Below are positions 11,408-21,714 of a stretch of 64,000 nucleotides of DNA, piece after piece. The stretch's first letter is position 1; the number at the start of each line of letters is the position of its first letter. The stretch comes from Sarcomyxa edulis (Eukaryota; Basidiomycota; Agaricomycetes; Agaricales; Mycenaceae). The DNA is taken from contig QUOL01000001.1 of NCBI GenBank assembly GCA_009761415.1, positions 2,480,001 through 2,544,000 of the forward strand. Reading direction: 5' to 3'. The position numbers were made by a program, and so were the translations under genes. The notes under the pieces were generated by a model. The model was given only the letters and a program-made list of their open reading frames with translations. It searched no databases and was not told the origin of the DNA.

Positions 11408-11762
11408 CATAATACGCTTTCTTGAACTTTCAAAGATTTAGAGTCAAGATTTGGAACACCTACAATACACTTATGAATGCATTCGCAGTCAGGAAGCTGG
11501 AGGCCTGAGGCTTGCTTAGTGTCCAAGTGACCACGCTTATCGAACAGGTCTGTCGTACAGTTAAATATAGCAAAACTACATAAACCAACACACCTGTCTT
11601 TAGTTTCGAGATCCGTGTCTTCTGTTTCTCCTGGTCGCTAAAGGTCCAGTCAGCAGGGTGTATGCATAATTGTTTCGTGATTGCGGCCGGTGCTTTCCAA
11701 GTCTATGGAACTACTTACTGGTTTCCACACATGCTGGGTCCTAGAACTTACCCCTTGGACAT
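11408..11762 (-). CDS. Possible small multi-exon gene of unknown function
   Basis: A frame of about 65 codons can be built from exons 11762-11752, 11637-11594 and 11549-11408. The first intron has a GTAAGT donor and a CTGAC branch-like signal before CCTTTAG; the second runs from GTGTGT to CGACAG. The product would begin MSKGDQEKQKTRISKLKT and contain LFDKRGHLDTKQASG and a CECIHKC cysteine cluster. It lies just upstream of SYO1 on the same strand. I do not recognise a family. The clean splice signals and the protein-like composition argue for a real gene, but the C-terminal end is uncertain because another donor-like GT lies near the end of the last exon. Confidence 0.35.
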
Positions 11763-12911
11763 ATGATCTATTCTCTATGTCTGCTCCCGCTCGGTTATGA
11801 AATGTGAAAGTGAGAATGCAATACTTATAGCTTTCAAGGTCGTGTCACTGATTGTATTCCCGTACTACCTCCGAATCCTCCCACCGTCAAGTCGCATCTC
11901 AGTTCTTCTTCTTTGCAGAGTCATTCAACCTCTCTGGAGCAAGTACTAATCTTGAATGCCCCCCGTGTATTTTTGGTCCAGGCACGTCTGTGCAGATATT
12001 ATTGCTCAACCACGCGAAGGGTGCTGAGTGCCTAGTACACAGTATCCTATGGATCGTCTTGTCCATACCCACACCCACACACGGCACTCACTATTCTCAA
12101 ATTCGGGCCGGGGATCCTCATATGTTGGAAAACCTCGTCTACGCCGCTACGATCTCATTGTAGAGAAGTGCCGAAGACTAGGACCGCACAATGGTGCGCA
12201 CGCCTTACATATTGCCGTAAATACCTCGCAAATAACATGACATTCATCTCAGCTACTGATTTACCGGAACTTGCTGAAGTGCGAGAACCCACGGTTCTGT
12301 GTACTGCAGTAAATTTAGAATAGGAAGTCAAGACTTCGTTCGACTCTTCGTACGCTGCCGAGGTAAGTGCGCCACTTGTATGAGATGTATATTATTAGCA
12401 CTTGTGAAAGAGGTCTTTCATGTACTCTCATCATGAGACAATTGACGCTCTTGGAACGCACGGTGCCTCGCCAGTGTGGCTCTAAAAACAGTATGATAGA
12501 CCCTTCTTATAGTTAGGGTGTTTGCAATTGGCGTCGAGAATGGTCTGGGTATAGAGGGGCGCTTGAGCTTACGTTCTCATCGGAGCGATAATTCCTGATC
12601 CTTCCTATCATGACGGGAAAATGTCATCGAGAAGGAGTGAAGACGTGATAATGGACAATTTGTGTTGCAATGATAACGAGCAGCTGTCGTTATCCTCACC
12701 CAAATCAATGAACTCGGCGCTTGATCCTGAATCGATTGGCTGTGCCGTTTTAGCTAACGAGAGCGTTCTAGTAAACAGAAAGTTTGAGAAAGGTCATTGT
12801 CAGTTCCGCTGTGCCCATCAACACTCCAAAGAAGCAAGATATGTAGATTGAAACGAAAATATTCAGTAAAAGACAATGAGCTGCCCGTTTACCGAATGTA
12901 CCCTGATAATG
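11763..12911. other. Intergenic stretch, no supported gene
   Basis: About 1.15 kb. Open frames of 103 codons (11852-12163) and 76 codons (12621-12851) on the + strand show no domain, signal peptide or consistent splice partners. No tRNA or repeat structure was recognised. Confidence 0.4.
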
Positions 12912-14768
12912 TTATGGATGGTACGTAGGAAGTAAGCCGCCACCTACAGCGCGTCCAGTCAAGAGTTGAACTTGAGTTTGCGGGCGGATGTCGGGAGCAG
13001 GGGAAGGTGATTGACTATCAGGTTGACGGTCAGACTGAGCCTGAGATTGAGTCAAAATTTCTTCTGGTACATCAATGTGTCCATCATCCCATGCATCGTC
13101 GAGATCTGACTGTGAATAATTGTCATGAAGAGGAGGGGCTGACGGGATCGCTTTGGGATGGATGTCTTCATCGAGAGGAGGAGCATTGGGATACTCCTGA
13201 AACGGTGGTGCGGATGGTTCGAATTCTAACGCAATGTCTTCGAGCGAATAGTCGTAAGTTTTGATGGTACGAGATTCGGGTGGTGGAGGGAAAGGTAGCG
13301 GAGATGACAGCGTTGGGATATTTGATATAATGGGGGAAGGTCCGTCGTCTTGACTAGGAGGTGGGCTAGCACTTTCATCGTTCGCATCATATTCATAGAC
13401 ATCATCCTCGGGCCAAACAGGAGCCGACACCGACATGGAAGACTCCCCATTATTGGTCAACGGAGGGGAACTGGGAGGTGCACTCGCAAGACCTGCGAGG
13501 CGCGCGAGGAGGGCCTTGTCATCTGTAGCAACGTGGGCTCCGTGAATATAGTCCCTGGTCAGGACTGGAGTGTTCGATCCAGACGCATTCTCCGCGGGCA
13601 CGAAGTCAGTTTGATCATTATTAATAGAAGGCGAGGACTGCATGACAGAACGTCGATGGTAAGCTGGGGGTAAATGTGGGACTCCTACAGGCTCCGGGAT
13701 TGATGTTGATACAATGTGATCTTGAGATGGGGGTATAGGTGAACTTGATCGAGATACGTCGACAGATAATAGAGATGGCAAAGGAGGTATGGAAGGTGAG
13801 GGCGCTCTGGAAGGTACGGGATCCTCGGGCTGTAACGAGACAGCCGAAGTTTCTGCTTGCGTACCTTTTCCTAGTGAACGTTTGCCTCGTCGTTGTCTGG
13901 CAGTGTACCGGGCATTTGCTTTCCAGCGTGCGGTTGCCCGAGCCCATATCTTTTGTTTGACACGGGCATCCTTTTCGAGGATCATCTGCTCATCTTCCTC
14001 GGCATCTCGTTTAGGGAATTTCTTCATCCTCATCTCCAAATCGCGATGCCTCTTCTTTCGCCTGTTACTCCGCCAAAACAAACATCCAATGATAAAGAAA
14101 CATATCGCAAATGCGAAGACCATAGATACAGCTAAGATGATAACCGTGCGGCGAGTTTCATGCGGTTTTGAGGGTGTCCAGCCTGTTGGAAGGCTGCTAA
14201 GGATGTCGTCAACAGTGGCTGAAGGAGACGCCAGTCCCGACCCCGACGTAGAGGATGTGTCGATGGTGGAGTCCTGTGATTCATCGTCGACTGAGGGGGG
14301 AGGGAGGGAGGTGCTGGAAGTGGAACATTCCTATGCAGACGTGTGAGAAAAGGACAATGGGGCATCGAGATGTAAGATAACACGCACTGGGCATACGGTA
14401 GAACCATATAGTGTATATTCAACTCTACGCCATCGCCCGTCAGAGCCTTGCTCATACTTGTATGGGATCTGCCGAGACTTTCTGCGCTTTGTCGTCGTCG
14501 GGTGCAAATGCAAGGGCTTGTCAGAAGGTTCGTCATCATCGGACAACCCTCGTGATAATTCTGTAGAGTCGTAGAAAGGGCATAGGAATGAAGGTGGAGC
14601 GGGAGAGCCATGTGCTGGAGTTGAAGATGCAGCAATGGTAGCAAGGATTGACAGCAAACTTGAGGAAGGAACCAACGATCGTGGGCGACGATTAGGCTTA
14701 TTCGAACGGGTACGATGGGGCGAAGAGGTCGATGTGTTGGTGGCCTCTTGTCTGTATGTCTTGGCCAT
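12912..14768 (-). CDS. Type I membrane protein with PSAP and PPxY motifs in its cytosolic tail
   Basis: Two exons (14768-14388, 14330-12912) give 599 residues. A basic N-terminus leads to a hydrophobic leader (SSLLSILATIAASSTPAHG, about residues 36-54). A lumenal part of about 130 residues contains LCPFYDS and TVCPECS cysteines. A single membrane span (VIILAVSMVFAFAICFFIIG, about 190-212) is followed by a strongly basic helical stretch (RRKKRHRDLEMRMKKFPKR, then WARATARWKANARYTARQRR). The long tail is Pro/Ser-rich and carries PPAY at about 348-351, two PSAPP motifs at about 499-503 and 523-527, and LPTY four residues from the end. PPxY/LPxY motifs recruit Rsp5/Nedd4 ubiquitin ligases and P(S/T)AP recruits the ESCRT-I subunit Vps23/TSG101. 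A role in cargo ubiquitination or vacuolar sorting is inferred from these motifs only. Confidence 0.75.
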
Positions 14769-15075
14769 TAAAACAACAATGTTGCTGAATATGTTGCCAA
14801 GTAAGTCTTGACTTGGTCTTGACCGTTTACGAGATATTAGGAGATTCCGACTCCGATATCCGTTGGCGCGGTTCGCCGTGGAGAACGATGACAAGCAGCG
14901 TGACCAACAGCGACAAGGAGGTGAAAAGGAGGCTCAACGTCGAGCTAGACAACGAGCTACGAAGATATGCACGACGACGACGAGCTGGGGAGAAAAGTTA
15001 GACAACAACCGCTGCTTTCACTTCATGCCAGTTCAAATCTCCGACAAGTTATAAATAGACTGTCTAGGCACATTT
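14769..15075. other. Spacer between two - strand genes
   Basis: About 0.3 kb holding the promoter of the PSAP/PPxY membrane gene and the 3' end of SIN3. Short + strand frames here are arginine-rich out-of-frame readings with no support as genes. Confidence 0.4.
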
Positions 15076-18000
15076 TTAGACTTGCATTAGGTAATTACAC
15101 CGCTTTCTTTCTTCATGGCGTGCCCGAGCCCGCTCAACCAACATCTCTTCCTCATCCTTTCCTCGAATCCGTACCATATAATCTTCACTTTCTGCCCCAT
15201 AGAATAGCTTATACGTACCAAAACTGATGCGGATACTCATCTTTCTTTCTTCCAACACCACCGGTTTCTGAGTTTCTTCCGCATTCCGGAAAGTCCTATT
15301 TTTAAAAATTGTCGTCAATCACGCGGGCCGCAATCTATGATTGGATGTCCCTAAAGACACGGAGATCGTCTTGGACTTACCTCCGGAGAAACAAAGGACT
15401 CTTCGCCTTGACTGGTCGACTTGTTGGAATCCATTCGGTGGGATAGTCCATCACATAGCTATCGACGTATTCTCGCCATCGATCCTCTGCAGATCCATCC
15501 CAATCCACGCTCGGGTCTTCTGGCCCAATCAGTTCTAGGGTCAACTTTTTTGATGTGTCCACCTACCAAAAAAAATCAGCTCTGTCTAAAATAACATGGG
15601 ACTAAACATAGATCTTACCCAATGAACCTTATACAGGTGATCGTCTTGCTTGTGCAGCTCAGCCTCTCTGCGGTAACGAATGACATCCTTGTTTGTTATA
15701 CAGTCCGCGTTCCGCGTGTTCTGAAGAAGCGTGTACAATTCCTGGCATTTGTTGTCCGAAAGTATCGTCTGAACCTGCAAATTTGAGGGGCTCCGAAATT
15801 AGATACCAGCGTTAGAGAGGAGCCGGCCGTTTTGGAATTTTACCTGCTTCACCAACGCGATAATCAATTTGTCCAGGGTGAACACATGATATGCCTATGA
15901 ATATATCAGTCCACGTCAACTCCCGCTTCATTCATTCATAACGACAGAGCTAAAAGTAAGAGTGGTCTTCGCACCTTGTTCCCGAAAAACCATCTCATGT
16001 GTTCCTCGTACGTAGCTTGGTCTAGTTCATTATCGAACACCTTCTCTAGTGCATCAAGAAGATACATATAGACAACATTAGCATTCGCAGCGCTTTCGCC
16101 CTCGCCCAATGTTGAAGTGACTGCTTCCACAGCCTGAGCGAGCACGGCCGAAGGACCATTTGGATCGTCCAGTCCTAAGTCAACGGCAACGGGATTGGAC
16201 AAAAGTCCCTTGTGCTTATTCGCTGCGTGTTTAACTCCAATTTCCTTGCATGCGTGTAGCCGAGAATAGAGAAGCTGCATGACAAAATCAGAGTGGCATT
16301 CTGATTGAAAGAACGGCATGTTCGATCGAAAGAACTCACCTGGAGGAGCCGCAGCAAAGTATAAAATGTTGTGTTCGCAAAGAAGGGCCGGTGACTCGGA
16401 TTTGAATAACGAGTAGAATGTTCCGAATCTGTGATGGCAAGGGTTTCCGTTTCTGTGACCCATATATCGTCTGTTCTGCCCGGCGAGCTCTGGCGATGAT
16501 GAGGAACAGTGGGTGATTGATGACCTGTAGTAGGGGACGCAGACGCGGAAGTACGGGGTGCCCCTCTATTGTCACGGCTCCCACTCGCCACCGATGCCTT
16601 CTCTTGTGCGGTCTTGAGAAGTTTCTTCCTGAGATCACCTGCCGCAACGCCACCAGGACCAGAGTGAACCAGACTAGCACTAGCACTTCCACCAGTGGAC
16701 CTTCTCCCACTCCCATGAGCATCATCATCATGATGACCACCTCCACCTTCCAGTGGTCCACAAGCAGCGTTGAACTCGGCGGGCGGATATACGCACAGAA
16801 GTGGAATAAAAGACCGCAAAAACTTCTCGATGCTGCGTCTTTCCTGCGGGCTATATGTTGCCTGAGAATGATCTAAGAAAGAGTATATCATCTTGAGCGA
16901 GTCATGTAAGACAGAGGTGTCATCGAACAGGTAGTCGAGCTGGGGACCTAGAGGCCTTGACGAATGGCGAGGAGTGGTGCCTCGCTTCTCTTCCTCTGTG
17001 GCCTTGAGTCCTTCGATCTGCGCCATGAAATGTTTGGAGGTTATGTTCTTCTTGTCGTTTGCCTTGAAGCTGATGCCTTGATGATCGAGGCTCTTATAGA
17101 AGTTCTTTGCGTCCACTTCTTTCCACGTCCGACTCCAATCTCTCTGTGCTCGCCTCCATTCTTCGTCCTTCTGCTTCAGCCGTGCAAGCACCACTGGAAC
17201 AGCAATACTGGGGCATTCCTGCAACGCCTGTAGGACCTCCGAAGACGCGTCTCTCCCGTATATCTTGCGAATGATTCGGTGATAGATGCATTTGCTAGGA
17301 CCTCCTAAATCCGGCTTTAATTTGAATAGAGTCTTCTCTTCAGCCGTCATTTCAGAGAAACGGGCCAGTAGTGGCTCTAGCAGAGCAATTGTCCGCGTCA
17401 AAGCTTCGATGTGGACATGATATTCGTGACGTTCTTCTTCGCTCTTATGGAGCGCATCCTCGAAGGAATTCTTCTTATGCGTGACGAAACCTGCTTCCTC
17501 GGACGCCCAAGTCGGATGAGACACCCATTCGTCGTTGAGAACAGATCGACAAAGTTGGTCGCGCCCCGAACAAGCCAATTTGATTTCCTGTCATCAAACG
17601 CGCGTCAATGAGAGGGCGATTAGGACAGGGTCAAACTCACATTATCAGGTAGTCGCCGATAACTGGGTCCTTGACCATCATCAGCGGGCAATGCTGACAA
17701 CGCCTCGGGAGGCCCAGTTCTGATACTACCAGGTGGCCCCATCTCTGGATTATCCTGCCTTTCATCCCACCCAACCAGCTCCTTGAACTCGCTCATCAGT
17801 TCCCCATCCCCAAGGAACACTCGTGTCCGCTCGACAAGTGTCTTGACATCGATTATGTCTCTCGAGAAAAGACTCAGCAGCTTCAAAAACTCTTCGTAGA
17901 TCTCGCGATTCTCGAGTGATTTCTTTGCGCGATCGAAGAAAAGCAGTTTGTCCGCAGATGTGGTGGCATTTGGGCCGATACTGCTCGACGAGGGATAGGA

Positions 18001-19660
18001 TTGCAGACTGTGCAGCACTGCATTAGGTGGCGGGGGAAGAGCGGCAGCATACACACTGACTGGCGGGGGAGATTGGGGCCCAACGTATGGAGAGAATGAA
18101 GGTGAATCCAGGTCAGGTTTATGAGTGTGTTTGGGTTTCTTCGCCTAGATCATAGATGTAGAAGCGATTAGTTTCTAATTTCAAGGTGTGTTTCTAGAAC
18201 GCACCCGACTTGGTGCAATCTTAGCAGGAGGCACTGGTGTTGGATCCTTCTCTGCGGGTCGTTTCTTCCTTTTCAATGGTGGGATGGGTTTCTTTGCCGT
18301 TTTTGAATCAGGATTAGGAGTGGAAGCTGGAAGATCTGGTGGTGCCCACGGCATAGGGGGAGGAGCAACTGGTTGAGGGAGGATAACGACACCAGTTTGT
18401 GCCACACCGGGAACAGCCTCTGGCAAGAAATCTTTGAACTCTCCCAAGAGGTCGGGAGCGTCTTTGAAGAGCATCTGTACTTGGACGTAGACTTGGGACT
18501 AAGTTGAGATGATGATGATGAGTAGGGTGAGACTTCGACGAACCATGAAATGACTCACATCTTGGAGGTGTCTTTGTTCTTTTTGATACGTTTGTAAAAT
18601 CTCAAGAAACTGCTTATACGTAGTAGAGTCATCAGCGTATCGCGCTTTGATTTTGTTTAGATACTGTATAGCGTGATTGAACTCCCCAGCAGGCTGCTTC
18701 TCTACAGGATTGTTCCGATTATTGAGGTTGCCTAAGACGGAGGCAGCAGCGGTGGTCTGAGTACTTTGAAAACTCGGGGAATATGGAGCATTTGGCATGT
18801 CAAAGGGAGGTAAGGCCTGATTGATAGCCATCTGTTGATATGCGTGTGGGGTGAGGGAACGTGACATTAGGCCATTTGCGAGTGGCGGTAGAGTATTTGG
18901 TGGGCCGGGGAATGGAAGATTGTGGGGGGTACTACTGAGTCCTGGGATAGGTCGAGATACTTGGCCGAATGAATTTGTGGTGCTCTGTGTGGTTGTACCC
19001 ATAGGAGTAGTCACTGTGATCATGTTCGGGTCGGAAGGGTCCTTGGATATGTCAATCCGGTACCCAAGAGGTAGGAAGGTATTGAAGCCTTGGATTAGAG
19101 CTGGATTTCCGTGAAAGAGCATGGACACTCGTTCGATGACACCAGGGGTATCGATCCTAAGAAGTTGGGTCAGAACTCGAGAGAAGCAGCAGACCGGGAA
19201 ACAGTGCACGCTCTGATGTAGGACCTATCGAGATGATATATGAAGCCACTCACACTTGGCTCTTGAAATCTTTCATGATATCCAAGAAGCGATTGTACAC
19301 GTCCGGCATCTCCTGAAACTGCACTTTGACCGCGTCGAGGTAGCTGAGAGCATCGGTGACATTCAACGGTCTCCCAAAGTCGGGTGATCCCTGGAGTGCG
19401 GCGGTTTCACCTGTCCTCGGACGAGGAGTAGCAGGCTTTGGAGTCCTGGGCTTCATGCTAGGTGTAGCCGAGCGCTGAGGAAGGGAATGAGAAAAGATGG
19501 GATCCAAATTGGACATTGGATGCGTTGGCTGAGGAGACGCTGTGGCAGAGTCGAAGGGTAGATGATGGGCGCTATGTCCAAGTTTAGTCGGGTCTGGTTC
19601 CAAGATAGATGCCAGAACTTGAACGAGGTCAATAGCCTCCGACGTCTCATAGGCGTCCAT
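15076..19660 (-). CDS. SIN3: Transcriptional corepressor SIN3 (three PAH domains and HDAC-interaction domain)
   Basis: Sin3 is the scaffold of Rpd3-type histone deacetylase complexes in the nucleus. Ten exons join in phase to about 1,319 residues: 19660-19254, 19156-18559, 18498-18205, 18144-17641, 17587-16340, 16274-15975, 15894-15844, 15774-15619, 15562-15381 and 15295-15076. PAH1 lies near residues 98-167 ([31 protein letters not shown]), PAH2 near 294-365 ([27 protein letters not shown]) and PAH3 near 498-561 ([32 protein letters not shown]). The HDAC-interaction region follows ([20 protein letters not shown]). The C-terminal Sin3 domain includes [19 protein letters not shown], and the end [19 protein letters not shown] is typical. 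The first in-frame ATG after an upstream stop is at 19660; an extra 5' exon cannot be excluded. Confidence 0.93.
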
Positions 19661-19846
19661 GACTTTTGCCAACAAGCGACGGATGAGGACAACCGATCAT
19701 TCATCCCCGCTAATCTTATCGCGTGCAAATTTGAAAATTGTATTTTACACTAAGTACTGGGTACTTATACGAGGTTGTAAGTACATACGAACAATTTACG
19801 GAGGTGTTATAAGTTATGAAGTGTAAGAGTCCAATTGGTATGATGT

Positions 19847-20875
19847 CTATGTCTTGGGTAGCAATGTCTGGCTACGAGTCGGTTTCGCACGGTCGGGTAC
19901 GTATTCAGCAGCAGCAGCCGTGCCAGGCTGTGGAAAGAAGTAAGGCGCTTCGTATGGTTGAGTACGGAGGGGTTGTGACCGTCTCTTGGGTAGCGGCGTA
20001 GAATGAGAAGAACATTTGGTGGTGATTCGGGAGGTGCTGGTCGCTTTATGAAGCGTCGTGAGACGGTCAGAGTTCGTGGCAGCGGTGTGAGGCCTTTTGT
20101 TGGACTCCACATAATGTGAAGGGAGATCAGGGACTGGAGGTGGGGATGTCTGTTGTAAATCGAATTGATGAGAGTTCGATGCCCGACGCGCCATCTTCTC
20201 TGATAAAGATCGTTTGAAGCAGCCGAGTGGACGGTGATGGGGACGCAAGTCTTCTGTTGTATTCCTGCGTCGGTCATTGACAGAAACGGGAGATACGGTT
20301 GAAGGGATTGGATTGGGGGATGGGGATGACTGGCTATCTGACTGAGGCTTCAAGTGATCTTCCGAGGTCCCCGGTCTCGGGAGTATCATCTCCTCGGAAT
20401 AAGGGTGGGACGACGCGTGTGGATTCGAAGGTGAAGGAGAGTGTGGAATATGAAGATGGTCTCTAAGAGTACCTATAGAAGTCGAAGAAATATAGATAGG
20501 CTGTTGAAAGGTTGTAGAGGTGATAGGCGGTGTCTTTAGATCGAGGGATGAAGAAGACGACGACGTCGATGTCGTCCGTGAGTCATCACTCAGCGTGCTC
20601 ATACAGTGGGAAGCACCAGAGCGCCGGTTATGGGCTCTATGCACACGTTTCTCAATCGTTCCATCATTGGGCGGAGAGGTATCGACTTTCAACGAGGATG
20701 AGCTCGGTATCACCGTGAGGATGAGTGCAGCGATAGCGCTCTGCCAGAAAATCTCCAAATCAGTTTTGACTGTATGAACGTTCGAGAGATGACATACTAT
20801 GAAGAACCCAACACCGCCAATGAATATGCTCGCTAACCCTATAAGAAAAGACCTGACATGCGAAACTATGGTCAT
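19847..20875 (-). CDS. Single-span membrane protein with disordered tail, paralog C
   Basis: Two exons (20875-20798, 20740-19847) give 323 residues. Exon 1 encodes MTIVSHVRSFLIGLASIFIG and ends in GVGFFI; exon 2 opens with SAIAALILTVIP. The membrane segment is therefore divided by a phase-0 intron just before Ser, as in the two + strand genes at 5.9-8.5 kb. The tail is Ser/Thr/Pro-rich with a basic GCFKRSLSEKMARRAS segment, and near the C-terminus RTQPYEAPYFFPQPG, which resembles RTHPYEYPYYAAPP of paralog A. No named domain is seen. It follows SIN3 in reverse order on the same strand with a gap of about 190 bp. Function unknown; the shared split membrane exon is the reason to group the three genes. 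Confidence 0.65.
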   Translation of the reverse strand: MTIVSHVRSFLIGLASIFIGGVGFFIVCHLSNVHTVKTDLEIFWQSAIAALILTVIPSSSSLKVDTSPPNDGTIEKRVHRAHNRRSGASHCMSTLSDDSRTTSTSSSSSSLDLKTPPITSTTFQQPIYISSTSIGTLRDHLHIPHSPSPSNPHASSHPYSEEMILPRPGTSEDHLKPQSDSQSSPSPNPIPSTVSPVSVNDRRRNTTEDLRPHHRPLGCFKRSLSEKMARRASNSHQFDLQQTSPPPVPDLPSHYVESNKRPHTAATNSDRLTTLHKATSTSRITTKCSSHSTPLPKRRSQPLRTQPYEAPYFFPQPGTAAAAEYVPDRAKPTRSQTLLPKT

Positions 20876-21714
20876 GATATGAAAAGTACTGGACTCGGGA
20901 GGTTTCAATTCGGTGAGTGATGTCGGGAGTAATCCGCACAGCGGAGGTACTTAACCAGACAGAAGCGAGTAGGCACCGGAGTGTTTCACCAGGCCTACGG
21001 GATGACACGTACTAGCGGCTCGAGGTTACTGCGCGTTGCAGAAGTCGAAGGGAAAGGAAGGGTCCTGAGTTGGTCCTGAGACTCACGAAGAGTAAGATGG
21101 ATGTCGTGTATGTATATGTGAAAACATATAAGTATAGTACATCACCTTGGATGGTCCAATCAGATATCTTCGAGCAAGTGTAGCAGTGATTGGGATCAGT
21201 ATCATATTCATCTCACCGATACATTTTCACACAGCATCAAACTGTGGAGTGTCGGCGCAGGCCGCGCAGTGATGGGATACCTCCTTGGCCTCCAGAGCAG
21301 TGCTAGCGCTGCTGGGTACGCCACCAGTGGTCAGTGAGTGGGATGTTCCATTGTGATGGAGATGATTCGCAGGACGCCGAAGAGGGAATGATCACATCGA
21401 GTCGGGAGGAAAATGACCGAGCACGTGCCCACGCGTCGCGTGTCGAAGGGTCGCGATCGGACTGACCGATAAGATCTCCAACTCAAATGCCGAGAAAGTC
21501 ACTAGAGCCGAGGGTCTCAGAGCTGAGAAATAATAGAAGAACAGAAGAGACATGTATGTGGTGTTCTACGGGCAATGAGTCGGCGAGAGTGGCCAAAGAC
21601 AGCGCTGAGCATCTCTGCGATGCATGAGATATATCCATCAAAGGGTCCCATCCTTCGTTGTAAACACGCAACAGGATCAAGCGTGTGCGTATGGATCATG
21701 CGTGCGTCTAGGTC
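20876..21714. other. Intergenic stretch, nothing recognised
   Basis: About 0.84 kb containing the promoter of paralog C and the 3' flank of the DHX57-like helicase. No open frame longer than about 80 codons with any recognisable feature is present. Confidence 0.45.

Noticed and set aside
16336..16761. Long alternative frames inside SIN3, the hydrolase and the helicases
   Set aside because: They are shadows of well-supported exons in other frames.
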